64,000 nt of DNA from Mesostigma viride. Lineage: Eukaryota > Streptophyta > Mesostigmatophyceae > Mesostigmatales > Mesostigmataceae. Shown here in pieces: positions 21,588 to 31,990 of this stretch. A model generated the notes under the pieces. It was not told the DNA's origin. It ran no database searches and saw only the letters and a list, made by a program, of their open reading frames with translations. The stretch covers positions 3,304,534 through 3,368,533 of the forward strand of contig RPFO01000104.1 of NCBI GenBank assembly GCA_009746045.1. Direction: 5' to 3'. Each line of letters begins with the position of its first letter. The first letter of the stretch is position 1. The translations under genes and the position numbers were made by a program.

Positions 21588-24500
21588 AGGCCGGGTCCAC
21601 ACGGGCAAAACTCACAGGGAAAACTGGCCGGGGAAAACCTCTCGGCACGGGTCGGCGCGCGGTTACAGATAGTATCAGAGAGGCCAGGGGGCGAAGTGCC
21701 GGAAGTAACCGTCAAAACCTCTGTTTCCCGCCCGGGATTTTCGCATTCCTGCCAGGGGGGGTCAGTGTCCGAAACAAAAATATCAGACACATACGCTGAA
21801 ATTTTCCAAAAGTTGGCCCTTGGACCCTACCTACCTAGCACTTAGGCGCTATACCTAGCAAAACCCTGAGGTCCCAAGGGTTATAGGGGTCGACCTAGGG
21901 AGCAAAATGATCAGCTCCGCGAGCTCTACCGTTTGAGCATATTGGTGTATGGGAAAATTCCGGTTTTCTAAAATGGGTCATTGGCCGGCGCGACGCGATA
22001 CTGGCACGGCACGGCGCAGGATAGCTGAAGCCTTGTAGTGGTGGCAGACGGCAGCATACTTCCGTGCCTAGGGGCAGCACCATCTTGCGGGCAAACCCCC
22101 CCCCTCTATGGCACCTGCCAAAATTTTTACTGCAGATTTGGGTTCAGCTCGCCAAGTGCTATCAGTTTGTCCGTCAAACCGTTTCCAAAATCCGACCATA
22201 CAGGGAGCTAGCAGAAATCCAAGTGTTTTGTTGTAAAAAACCCATATCGGCCCGGCACCCTACCTACCTACCCTTTAAGTTAACGGTTTTTGAGGCTCTG
22301 TAACTTCTAACCTAGAGACCCCCTGGGGTTGCGACCAGTGGCAAACCAGCTTGTCCACGGCGTGGGACAAGTGCACAGCCAAATTCCCTGCGATCACTGT
22401 GATTCCTTTTTGCCTGGTACCACTCGCAGATTTGACCGTCAGATATTCGGCCCGCCAGTCTGAACTGTCGGATCTTGGGTTCGAAATAAAAGTATGACAC
22501 TTTTGAAATGTTGGTGGTTTTGGGGAAACTATGGAAAAGGTGGCGCCCTGGCGCGGTCGTATGCGTGGCCGTAGATCAATCATCGGACGGTTAAACTGGA
22601 TGAGCGGAAACCCAGAACGAGAGGTCTGTCGTCAGGATCAATTAAATCAGCGGCGAAAATCGTTGGGGGAAGGGTGGGGGTGGCGGGGCGGGAGGTGGCC
22701 CCCCAAGAAACCGCCCCAAGAAGCCGCGGCAGACTACGGGCGCGCTGAACCGTTGTGGAGGGGTGGCCAAGAAACCGCGGCAGTTACAAAAGGCGCCATG
22801 ACTGCGCGCACTGGACTTGTCAGCCTGGACCTGGTCAACAAGAATATTCTGCCGGCAGCCTGCTTCTTTTCCGGGCCTGGACACTTTCTGGATCGGAATC
22901 TGTAATGTCTGGCCCACTCTGGTTCCGGGAGACAATCTCTACTAAAATGGCAGCCTGAACTAGGCCTAAAGATTCAATCATGGCTCCGGACTGCTCCGGA
23001 AGATGGTGGATTCTCCCTTTTTTATTTCCGCGAGGCGGTTATTGTTCAACTGATGAACTTTTCACGCGGACAAACAACAGGTAGGTACTGCAATCTGGTT
23101 CAAAAGCAACTTCCCCGCCTCCCTGGAAACTGAACCCCCGACGCAGTCGGGGCACGTGTAGGGTGTAGATTCCGTAACGTCTTTATTTCATGTCCATCTA
23201 CGGACACGATGGTCCGAGAAATGAAAAATTCATTGCTTTGGACCATTTCTGACCAAATCTCGGGACAAATCTACCAGTTCGTACTTGTCCCACTGCAGTG
23301 GTACAAGTTCCGCACTTGTCCCACTTGTGCCCACGCACACGTGGGCACAAGTGGGACAAGTGCGGAACTTGTACCACTGCAGTGGGACAAGTACGAACTG
23401 GTAGATTTGTCCCGAGATTTGGTCAGAAATGGTCCAAAGCAATGAATTTTTCATTTCTCGGACCATCGTGTCCGTAGATGGACATGAAATAAAGACGTTA
23501 CGGAATCTACACCCTACACGTGCCCCGACTGCGTCGGGGGTTCAGTTTCCAGGGAGGCGGGGAAGTTGCTTTTGAACCAGATTGCAGTACCTACCTGTTG
23601 TTTGTCCGCGTGAAAAGTTCATCAGTTGAACAATAACCGCCTCGCGGAAATAAAAAAGGGAGAATCCACCATCTTCCGGAGCAGTCCGGAGCCATGATTG
23701 AATCTTTAGGCCTAGTTCAGGCTGCCATTTTAGTAGAGATTGTCTCCCGGAACCAGAGTGGGCCAGACATTACAGATTCCGATCCAGAAAGTGTCCAGGC
23801 CCGGAAAAGAAGCAGGCTGCCGGCAGAATATTCTTGTTGACCAGGTCCAGGCTGACAAGTCCAGTGCGCGCAGTCATGGCGCCTTTTGTAACTGCCGCGG
23901 TTTCTTGGCCACCCCTCCACAACGGTTCAGCGCGCCCGTAGTCTGCCGCGGCTTCTTGGGGCGGTTTCTTGGGGGCCACCTCCCGCCCCGCCACCCCCAC
24001 CCTTCCCCCAACGATTTTCGCCGCTGATTTAATTGATCCTGACGACAGACCTCTCGTTCTGGGTTTCCGCTCATCCAGTTTAACCGTCCGATGATTGATC
24101 TACGGCCACGCATACGACCGCGCCAGGGCGCCACCTTTTCCATAGTTTCCCCAAAACCACCAACATTTCAAAAGTGTCATACTTTTATTTCGAACCCAAG
24201 ATCCGACAGTTCAGACTGGCGGGCCGAATATCTGACGGTCAAATCTGCGAGTGGTACCAGGCAAAAAGGAATCACAGTGATCGCAGGGAATTTGGCTGTG
24301 CACTTGTCCCACGCCGTGGACAAGCTGCTTGTCTCACTGGACACTCGTGGGACGCAGCGCTCTAGTGGCCACTCGGGACGACTTGTAGTCACTCGGGCCA
24401 TGCGGCCCTCGTGACTACAAGTCGGCCCTCGTGACCACTATAGCGCTGGTCCCACTCGGGTCCAGTGAGACAAGCTACACTTGTTTTCGCGAGATCTACT

Positions 24501-24731
24501 CGAATCCAGCGTCGTGTAAATTTTCTTGTTTTTGGACACCCCCCCTGTTCCTGCGGGAAAAATTTTTCCCGCAGGAATGCGAAAATCCCGGGCGGGAACC
24601 AGACTGGACCGGTTACAGGAGGGTATCAGGTACTTGATTCTATTTGTAACCACCGTCGGCGCGGGACAGCCCGCGAAATTTTCCCAACCCGGCCAGTTTG
24701 CCCGTGAGTTTTGCCCGTGTGGACCCGGCCG
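21588..24731. mobile_element. Fold-back DNA element with 40-bp ends and palindromic core
   Basis: The outer ends are inverted: GGCCGGGTCCACACGGGCAA at 21588 and TTGCCCGTGTGGACCCGGCC ending near 24731. Pairing continues inward (AAACTCAC...AAACTGGCC). Within lies the 2-kb palindrome at 22347-24327. I found no transposase frame and no convincing target duplication. It is best described as a fold-back or composite element. Confidence 0.65.
22347..24327. repeat. 2-kb palindrome, two 991-bp arms
   Basis: The arms mirror each other about position 23337/23338. Every reading frame on one side has its counterpart on the other (for example 23209-23445 on + and 23230-23466 on -). I see one difference, a single C in a homopolymer (C6 near 22700, C5 near 23973). 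The centre (CCCACGCACACGTGGG) leaves almost no loop. The frames in the arms are not recognisable proteins. Confidence 0.9.
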
Positions 24732-24830
24732 TAGGCGCCCACCAAACTATTCATATGCACGTTGCCGTCTCCACGGCACGTTCTTGGCAAGTACATTGTA
24801 TCATTTGTATGCATAGGCAAAATGCATGCA

Positions 24831-24930
24831 GATTAATTAATTAATTAATTAATTAATTAATTAATTAATTAGGAACATAACTCCGTTGGGAGTATATGTA
24901 GCACATAGCCCTGAGATATGCATGCAGATA
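24831..24930 (-). mobile_element. Family B LINE 3' end just upstream of the oxidase gene
   Basis: A 40-bp TTAA tract is followed by GGAACATAACTCCGTTGGGA and GTAGCACATAGCCCTGAGA, the family B terminus. The copy stops after about 60 bp. It lies about 100 bp before the start codon at 25025, so it is in the promoter or 5' UTR. Confidence 0.75.
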
Positions 24931-25024
24931 TTGTCACGTAAGTGGAGTGTAAAAGGGGTTGCCTTGTGTGCAATGGGCGGCATTGTCCCTTCAGATTCAC
25001 TTTGTTGCTAACTAGCTGGTGAAG

Positions 25025-26926
25025 ATGAGACTGCTGGGCTCGATGATCTTGTTAGGCCCGCCAATCAAGTTTTTGTGGGGTGTCGCTTTCGCGGCAGTTC
25101 TCGCCAGTTTGCTAGTCGGCCACTCGTATGGCTTCTGCTCGTCGGGGTCGCCCTGCTGGCCATCTGCAGCGGACATTGCGACGCTGAGGCTCAAACTCAG
25201 CCCAGATATGAACCGCACGCTCGCGTGGGCAGGTCCTGGGAACCCTTATCCCACCGCTGTTCCTATGTATTCCCCAGGCGACCAGCCCATGTATGGTTAC
25301 GGTGTTAACGGGCTTGAACCCATTTATGTCGAGACCAGGGCCGATGAACGAGGCACCTGCTTCAAAGATGGCTTTACCGTGCCCTACTGCATGGTCACCG
25401 TACGGAATGGCCCAGCCCAAGGTTGGCAGCCGGCCTTTGTTGCTTTCCCGACCACGTGGCTTCACGTCCAAGAGTTGATGCTCTTCGCTGTCGCGCATGA
25501 CCTGAAAGTGTGCGTGGCTGGCACTGGGCACGACTTTCTAAACCGTCACAGTTGCAACGAGGGCATCCTGATCCGCACCATCTTTCTCAAGGGCGCCGAG
25601 TTTGACTTGACGGATGCAAGAAGTCTGGGAAGTCCCAGCGTGCGTCTCGGCGCCGGCATGGTGTGGGGCGAGGTGCACAAAGCAGCGGCTAACATGGGTA
25701 AGTTTGTGGCCAGCGGGTGGGTGACCACAGTGGGTGTGGTGGGCTGGTCCCTGGGTGGTGGCCATGGCCCCATGGCGCCCTCTCGCGGCCTTGGCGTAGA
25801 CAACGTCCTCGAGGTGGAGCTAGTGGCGGCCAATGGGGACTGGGTGGTGGCCAACGCGGCCGGCACGTCCCGCCAGCGCCCCAACTCCACCGAGTGGTTG
25901 CACGACCCAAGTCCTGAGCTGTGGTTGGCCATGCGCGGCGGGGGGGGCTCCACCTGGGGTGTTGTCACCGCCATCACGGTGCGTGTGCATGACATCCCTG
26001 CAGGGGGGTTTACCTTTGTGACCGCCAACTGGTTGGGGCAATACTGCGGGTCGGGCATCCAGGCACTGAACAGCCTTGTTGATGCCTACCTGGCGTGGGT
26101 GGCGACACTGGATTCCAAGTGGGGCGGCCTTATGCTCATTGACCCTGCTCGTAAAGATGGTGACTGTAACACTTGGTGGAATGTAAACAGCATCTACTAT
26201 TACCAGGGCAGTGCAAACGATACAGGGTTTCGCTCCAAGTGGGCTGAGTTTTCAGAGGTGGCCTCAGCATGGCGCACGGCGTTGACAGAAGAGAGCTTCC
26301 CCACGTGGTGGGAGGTTGCCAAAACCCTGCCATTGGATCCCATCAACCCCACTGCCAATCAGTACTACCCACAAACAGGTTATGCGGGCGGCATTCCGTC
26401 GGTCATGCTCAGCCGGTCGGTAGTAGCAAATGGCAGTGCGGGTGCGGTGATAAAGCGCCACCTGAGCTTCTGCAAGGACCACGGGTACTGTACGCACTTC
26501 ATAGTGCATAATTGCATCACGGGCAACCTCGGCTCGTTGGATTTGGTAGGCCCGGCAGCCTCCAATGTGTCCATTAGCTCTGGCTTTCGCACCGCGCTCA
26601 TCCACCTCGTATTTATAGCGGTGCGCCCAGGCTACGACAAGGAGCTGTACACGCTTGGTGCCAACTCCTACTTTAGTGAGAGTGCATATAGTTTGGATGA
26701 CTGGAAGACACGGTACTATGGCGACAAGTACTCGCGCTTGCAGGCGGTCAAGACGGCGATGGACCCCGACAACCGGCTCACATGCCGCCATTGTGTGGAG
26801 GCAATCGCCCCTCCGGCACCACCCCCACAGCCAGGCAGCAATGCTGTTGCAGGGTTCCATGCACTTGGGCAGATCGGTGTCGCATTGATGACTGCTACAG
26901 TTTGCTTTTTGTTTTCGGATTCTTGA
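25025..26926 (+). CDS. Secreted FAD-linked oxidase, berberine-bridge-enzyme family
   Basis: An intact single-exon gene of 633 residues. The ATG at 25025 begins a signal-peptide-like N-terminus (FLWGVAFAAVLASLLVGHSYG). The vanillyl-alcohol-oxidase-type FAD domain follows, with GTGHDFLNRHS (His at residue 169, the usual site of covalent 8-alpha-histidyl FAD) and VGVVGWSLGGGHGPMAPSRG (about residues 237-256). The Cys that gives a second FAD bond in berberine bridge enzyme is not seen in the second motif, so attachment is probably through one residue. The C-terminal BBE motif YYGDKYSRLQAVKTAMDPDN occurs near residues 564-583. The protein ends with a Pro-rich stretch and a hydrophobic tail (IGVALMTATVCFLF), which could be a GPI-anchor signal. 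The family oxidises alcohols, sugars or alkaloids with O2; the substrate here is unknown. The upstream spacer carries a LINE 3' end. Confidence 0.9.
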   Translation: MRLLGSMILLGPPIKFLWGVAFAAVLASLLVGHSYGFCSSGSPCWPSAADIATLRLKLSPDMNRTLAWAGPGNPYPTAVPMYSPGDQPMYGYGVNGLEPIYVETRADERGTCFKDGFTVPYCMVTVRNGPAQGWQPAFVAFPTTWLHVQELMLFAVAHDLKVCVAGTGHDFLNRHSCNEGILIRTIFLKGAEFDLTDARSLGSPSVRLGAGMVWGEVHKAAANMGKFVASGWVTTVGVVGWSLGGGHGPMAPSRGLGVDNVLEVELVAANGDWVVANAAGTSRQRPNSTEWLHDPSPELWLAMRGGGGSTWGVVTAITVRVHDIPAGGFTFVTANWLGQYCGSGIQALNSLVDAYLAWVATLDSKWGGLMLIDPARKDGDCNTWWNVNSIYYYQGSANDTGFRSKWAEFSEVASAWRTALTEESFPTWWEVAKTLPLDPINPTANQYYPQTGYAGGIPSVMLSRSVVANGSAGAVIKRHLSFCKDHGYCTHFIVHNCITGNLGSLDLVGPAASNVSISSGFRTALIHLVFIAVRPGYDKELYTLGANSYFSESAYSLDDWKTRYYGDKYSRLQAVKTAMDPDNRLTCRHCVEAIAPPAPPPQPGSNAVAGFHALGQIGVALMTATVCFLFSDS

Positions 26927-27099
26927 CTTGGGCATGGCAGGTAAGTGCACAATGACGCATCATGCCAGCTAACAGCCTTAGATCTATTTTGTTAATTGGC
27001 GTAAAGCGTGCCAGGCGAGGTAGATACGGTGGTCCACATCGGCCTCGCAGCTGGGGAGACATAAGCTACCCAGTGCTCAACTTGACGCGCGGATCGACC
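26927..27099. other. Spacer downstream of the oxidase gene
   Basis: Probable 3' UTR and a short spacer before the TTAA tail of the next LINE. I see no other feature. Confidence 0.4.
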
Positions 27100-27101
27100 A
27101 T

Positions 27102-28458
27102 TAATTAATTAATTAATAGACACGTGACTGCGTCACGCGAGCATAAGTCCTCAGTGGGAGGGGAACATGGGATGGAATGGATGGTATAAGCTATCTAGGT
27201 CCTAGTTACAGGGGTGTGGGCACCGCGGCCCGAATCGCTATGAATGCCATACTTGGTCACACGCGGAGCCCCCACAGGCTTGGGGGTGGTCTCCTTCATC
27301 ACTACTTGCCATCTATCCTTGCGCACCATCTGCCTCCATATTACAGACAAACCGGGAGGCTGCCCGGGGGTGAGCCCGTCACGTCTAGTGTAGCACATGT
27401 CCATGCCGAGTCTCTCACGAAAAGTCCACGGGTGGCGGCCCTGCCGCGCGCGGCCGGGGGCACGCCAGGTGAGGACATATCGCCCAGGCTGGGCGGGCTT
27501 GGTGCCAGCTAGTCTATCTGATGTATCTACCTGATCTGTGCGGGCCAGGTGCCCCGCTAGGCCCAGGCGCATGTGCCTAAGAATGTGGGAAACATAGGGC
27601 AAATCAGCGTACAAATCCTCATTACTAATGTGCAAACCAAGGGGGATGTTAAGGGCCTGGCGCAGCATCTTGGTGACGGCGCCGTCGAGTCGTTGCTCCA
27701 GCTCATGCGTCAGTGTCCACGTCTCGGCGCCGTAGGTCAGGATCATCAGAATGACGACCTTGAAGAGGTCACGCTTGACGATCCGGGGTAGGGCGGGGTT
27801 GCTCCACCAGCGGCGGTGGTCATGGAGGTGCGCCCACGCCATGCCGATCCGTGTCGTCATGTCGTCCTCGCAGTTGGGAAGCCAACTGCCGAGCAGCTTG
27901 AAGCGGCCTGAAGGAGGGTAGTTGACCTCGGCATCGTCTAAGAGGCGGAGTGTGGGTGGGGGCCCTGCCATGCCGAGGGCCAGGGCCTCCGTTTTGGGGC
28001 TGATTTCTAGACCAACCGCCCGAGCCTCGAGCGCCAGGCAGTCCAGCCAAAGTTGGGCAGACTCCGGCTTCTCGATTAGCGTGATGTCGTCGGCATAAAT
28101 GAGGTCAGCTATAGTAAATTCTGCTGACCAGTTAGTCGGCCCCCCTTCCCCAAGCTCGTTCGTGATCGCTACGCCAGGGGCACGGCCCGCAATGCTAGCA
28201 AAGCGAGCACGTGCCTGGCGCATAACATAATCCACTACAATAATAAACAGGTACGGCGACAGGACGCAACCCTGCCAGACGCCGGTCTGCAGTGGGCAGG
28301 GCGGGGTAATGCCGTGTTGAGTGCGCACCGAAGTGGTCGACCCCTCATACAGCGTGCGGATGACGGTAATCAGGGGAGTGGGGACGCGAGCGCGAGCAAG
28401 TACAGCCCATAGAGCGTCCCAGAGGACAGAATCAAAAGCCCAGGCATAGTTGTCTCAA
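27102..28458 (-). mobile_element. Family A LINE, 5'-truncated copy
   Basis: On the minus strand the copy runs from an RT fragment starting at NYAWAFDSVLWDAL (about 28455) to the hairpin at 27121-27139 and the TTAA tail at 27102-27116. In this copy the hairpin has one changed base (GTCACGCGAG). It is the best-preserved RT copy in the window. Confidence 0.85.
27195..28328 (-). pseudogene. Reverse transcriptase C-terminal half (family A), 5'-truncated
   Basis: A continuous 377-residue frame. In order it has TGVWQGCVLSPYLFIIVVDY (fingers/palm), LIYADDITLIEKPESAQLWL (catalytic YADD with both aspartates), GLEISPKTEALALG, RFKLLGSWLPNCEDD, and the post-RT region YGAETWTLTHELEQRLDG typical of LINE clades with that C-terminal domain. 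The N-terminal RT blocks and the endonuclease are missing by truncation. The copy is therefore not autonomous, although this part of the frame is intact. Confidence 0.85.
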
Positions 28459-28515
28459 TTCATATCCACTCTGGACAGCAATTATTAGTTGTCTCACTTA
28501 ATATAATATGGTTGG
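28459..28515. other. Junction between LINE copies
   Basis: Short AT-rich sequence with the direct repeat AGTTGTCTCA, between the truncated end of the family A copy and the next family B tail. Confidence 0.4.
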
Positions 28516-28685
28516 GGCATTAATTAAGAACATAACTCCGTTGGGAGTATATGTTACTAGCACCTATCCCTGAGAAGGGGCATATGGCTTGTAATAAATT
28601 CTAGGCTACTTCCTGTACTTGCATGGGTAGGGTGTAATTAAACTACACAAGCCTCGGGGTGCACAAAGTGCACGTGCATCACCAT
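28516..28685 (-). mobile_element. Family B LINE copy (a), outer host copy, left part
   Basis: ATTAATTAAGAACATAACTC with the ACTCC-CAAC-GGAGT hairpin, then about 130 bp of family B 3' UTR. It is interrupted at 28685 by copy (b); the copy (a) sequence resumes at 29378. Confidence 0.75.
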
Positions 28686-29364
28686 TAATTAATTAATTAA
28701 AATCATAGCTCCGTTGGGAGCATATGTAACACATAGCCCTGAGAAAGGGGCATCTATGGGTTTGTAATACAATCAGCCCTGGCTACAACCTGCAGGTGGA
28801 GGATGTACAACTGTCACCTGCTCTGGGTGCACAAGGTGCACCTGCACCGCCATGATGGTTCATGCCTCCTTAACAAGCACAGGCACCCAGGGGGGGCTTG
28901 AGGAGAGGGCCTAGAAGGCCTGCATGACATATGGGGTGGAGGGTATGTGGCTAGGCTATAGCTGGTGTACACATGGCATCTCAGCAGAGAGTAACTCCCT
29001 GCATAGGCATCGCATGGCTAAATTCTTAATGCATCATCCATGGGAGGTCCCATTGTAGGCTGGGCGCGGCTAGATACTGAAAGCATCATCCATGGGGGCC
29101 ATTATGGGCGCACATGCGCGTGGGCCACTTGCAAGGCTAAGCCTATCTAATCTACACTACTGGTATATTCCCTAGCCTGGAGTGGCAGGAGGGGCCTGCC
29201 AGGGCTTGTGGTCAACGTGGATGACCGCCCCCCTCCAGTATACCGGCTTCCCCCCTGCACGCTGCCGGAGCTGAAGGTAGGTCGGCCATAGCTCGCGTCG
29301 CCGCTGTTGCTGGGCCAAGGTCAAGTCGTCGTCCAGCGTGAAGCGAGTCTCCGAGAGCTTCTTG
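28686..29364 (-). mobile_element. Family B LINE copy (b), nested with 13-bp target duplication
   Basis: Tail (TTAA)n, hairpin variant, 3' UTR, then the C-terminal part of ORF1 at about 29220-29350 on the minus strand. It is truncated at 29364. CGTGCATCACCAT at 28673-28685 and at 29365-29377 is a perfect 13-bp target duplication, so this copy inserted into copy (a). Confidence 0.8.
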
Positions 29365-29377
29365 CGTGCATCACCAT

Positions 29378-29530
29378 GATGTATCAGAGCTCACTAAGGC
29401 CTGGCATGGGGTGGCGAGCGGCTGCCTAGATAGATGTTGTAGTTAGAATGCTGTTAGATACACGTAGTATGTAGCCAATGTAGATAGATTAGACCGGTAG
29501 GAATGTTTGCACCCATCCATCCATCCATCA
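29378..29530. other. Sequence right of nested copy (b)
   Basis: Continuation of the sequence into which copy (b) inserted, plus an unassigned stretch ending in CATC repeats. No gene seen. Confidence 0.35.
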
Positions 29531-29586
29531 GGGTTAATGCTCCATGACTCCCCGACGGGAGCACGAGTCTAATTAATTAATTAATG
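29531..29586 (+). mobile_element. Family C LINE 3' end with TTAA tail
   Basis: GCTCCATGACTCCCCGACGG and GAGCACGAGTC, followed by TAATTAATTAATTAATG. It directly abuts the interior of a family B copy. Confidence 0.65.
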
Positions 29587-29729
29587 GGGTGGAAGATTAT
29601 GATGGCTATAGGCAACATTTGGCTAGGGTGCATGGCATCTCAGCAGAGAGCAACTCTCTGCATGCGCACATCATAACTAAATAAGCTAGGCATCATGCAT
29701 CTGGTGTGGGGCACATCATAGGCACACAT
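29587..29729 (-). mobile_element. Family B LINE copy (c), left part of a split copy
   Basis: This is family B 3' UTR (compare 29940-30070: TCTCAGCAGAGAGCAACTCT and GGCACATCATAGGCACACAT). It is split by copy (d); the remainder is at 31330-31970. Confidence 0.7.
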
Positions 29730-31315
29730 TAATTAATTAATTAATTAGGAACATATGTAACTCCGTTGGGAGTATATGTAGCACATAGCCCTGAGAAGGG
29801 GCATATGAGCCTATAATACATTCTAAGCTACTTCCTGCAAGGGTGGGAATGTAAACAACACTTGCTCTAGGTGCACCAGGGCACCCGCACCCTCATGGTC
29901 TATCACGCTATGCCCGGGTAAGGGGGGAGCATGCCTGTGAGGGGGAAGATCATCATGGCTATACAAGAGCTATGGCATGGCTTCTCAGCAGGGAGTGACT
30001 CCCTGCATGGGCACTGCATAATTAAATAAAGCTAGGCATCATCTGGAGGGTGGCTCATCATAGGCACACATGTACATGACTAAAAAGGCTAGGCCTAAGC
30101 TGGTATAGTGCCTGTAGTAGGCGGGCATGTACAAGGCCACTGTCTAACTATTCTACACTACTGATGTATTCCCCTAGGCTGGGGCTGGAGTTGTCGGGGC
30201 CGCGGTGGTCGAGGGGGTCGCTTGCCAGGGCTTGTGGCCGACGTAGATGGCCGCCCCCTTCCAGTACACCGGCTGGCCCGCCTTGGTCTGCCGGAGCTGG
30301 ATGTAGGTCGGCCATAGCTCCCGTCGCCGTTGTTGCTGTGCCAGGGTCAAGTCGTCGTCCACGGTGAAGGGAGTATTCGCGAGGGCTCCGCTTGCGGCGT
30401 CTGAGAAACGAAATCTTGTCCGCTGGGCTATCAAAGATGAGAAGGAGCGGAGGCGCCCCTGCCTTACCCCGCGCGCGGGGGAGGCGGTGGGCGGTCAGCT
30501 TGATCTCACCAAGAAGGCCCATGCGTGCAAGGATTTTGCTCTCAAACGCACGTGCAAGCTTCTCGGAATTCTCACCTTCTTCCATGTCCAAGTTCTTGCT
30601 CGTATGGCGTTGAGGCTGCGCTTGGCGAGCTCGGCCTCCTCGCGGAGGTCGAGCGTCTGCCGCTGGAGCTGGGCTGCGACGGCGGAGGTGGTGGAGGTGG
30701 TATGTTGCTTAAGCATGTCCGCCCAGGTCGTGATGGGAGGAGCATCGCCGGCCAGGCCAGCCGAGGCTGGCTTGGCGGCAATGTACGTCCTTCACTGCCT
30801 GGGCGGTGAGGCCTGCTGTGTTCTGCAAGACCTCGATAGCGATTGCATTATCCTTGAGGCGCTGGTCGATGTCGCGGAGCTGGGCGGTGATGGAGTCGGA
30901 GGAGGGGATGGCGGCGGTGGAGGAGGCGAGGAGGGTGGAGGTGGCGGTGGAAATGGTGGAGAGGAGGGGGAGCTCGGCAGCCAACGTGCTGCCCATGGCC
31001 GCCACATCTGCAGCGATGGGGGCCACGTGCTGCTCGAGGGCCTCCTTGAGGAGTGAGCGGATGGAGGCTTCGGTTAAGGTGGTGGTGAGGGGCTTTGGGG
31101 GCCAAAGCTCCTCGATGGAGCGTCCAAGGAGGGAAAAGAGGGCGTATTGCTGGAGGTGGGGGCGGCGGGCGTTGAGGACGTCCGTGCCGAAATTGCGCCT
31201 CTGGAGGAAGGCATTGACAAGGCGACCTTGGTGGGAAAGCTGCTTGCATAGTTCTATAAGAGAGGCATGCGTCCCGAAAAACACGTAGCCCAGGATGCGA
31301 TCGGGTGTGAGCTTG
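29730..31315 (-). mobile_element. Family B ORF1-only LINE copy (d), nested with 14-bp target duplication
   Basis: TCATAGGCACACAT at 29716-29729 and at 31316-31329 is a perfect 14-bp target duplication. On the minus strand the element reads: 5'-truncated ORF1, about 430 bp of 3' UTR, the ACTCC-CAAC-GGAGT hairpin and the TTAA tail. There is no reverse transcriptase between ORF1 and the 3' UTR. Confidence 0.85.
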
Positions 31316-31353
31316 TCATAGGCACACATGTACATGGCTAAATAATGAGACAT
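30174..31353 (-). pseudogene. L1-ORF1-like protein of family B copy (d)
   Basis: In minus-strand frames the N-terminal part (31314-30709) has KLTPDRILGYVFFGTHASLI and a long Ala/Ser/Thr helical region. A coiled coil follows (AVAAQLQRQTLDLREEAELA), then LARAFESKILARMGLLGEIK. The RNA-binding C-terminal part comes last (APPLLLIFDSPADKISFLRR; FTVDDDLTLAQQQRRRELWP; QPVYWKGAAIYVGHKPW). The order coiled coil, RRM-like, C-terminal domain is that of L1 ORF1 nucleic-acid chaperones. Two frame changes split it. Confidence 0.75.
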
Positions 31354-31970
31354 GAAGGCATCAGCTGGTATGGGCCGGCCTGTAGTAGGCGTACATGTAC
31401 AAGGCCACGGTGGTTAGGCCTTACTATTCTACACTACTATTGTTGTATTCCCCTAAGCTAAGGTGTCTGGAGGTGCTGGGGCCGCGGGGGTCGCGTGCCA
31501 GGGCTTGTGGCCGACGTAGTTGATGGCCGCCCCTTACCAGTAAACCGGCTTCCCCGCCGTGGTCTGCCGTAGGTGGAGGTAGGTCGGCCATAGCTCCCGT
31601 CGCCGTTCGGTTGTTGCTGCGCCAGGGTCAAGTCGTCATCCAAGGTGTAGTGAGTCTTCTCGAGCGACTTGTGGCGTCTGAGAAACGAAATCTTGTCCAC
31701 CGGGTTCTCATTAAGATGAGAAGAAGCGGAGGCGCCCCTGCCTTACCCCGCGAGCGGGGCAGGCGGTGGGCGACCAGCTTGATCTCACCAAGGAGGCCCA
31801 TGCGACCAGGGATTTCTCTCTCAAACGCCTGTGCAAGCTTCTCGGAATTCTCACCTTCCACCAGGTCGAAGTTCTTGACGATGACGTTAAGGCTGCGCTT
31901 GGCGAGCTCGGCCTCCTCGCGGAGGTCGAGCGTCTGCTGCTGGAGCTGTGCTGCGGCAAATTCTTTTTTC
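31330..31970 (-). mobile_element. Family B LINE copy (c), right part
   Basis: Continuation of the copy at 29587-29729 beyond the target duplication. The minus strand encodes the ORF1 C-terminal half (KLAQAFEREIPGRMGLLGEI, PPLLLILMRT, TLDDDLTLAQQQ) and stops in the coiled coil near 31962. Like the other B copies it has no ORF2. Confidence 0.75.
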
Positions 31971-31990
31971 AAGACAGCTGGGAGCTATTG

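Noticed and set aside
22531-24143. Mirror-image reading frames in the palindrome arms as genes
   Set aside because: No known family, no codon bias visible, and each is duplicated only because the DNA is palindromic.
25112-26952. Long minus-strand frames opposite the FAD oxidase
   Set aside because: Shadows of a GC-rich gene; the plus-strand frame has clear family motifs.
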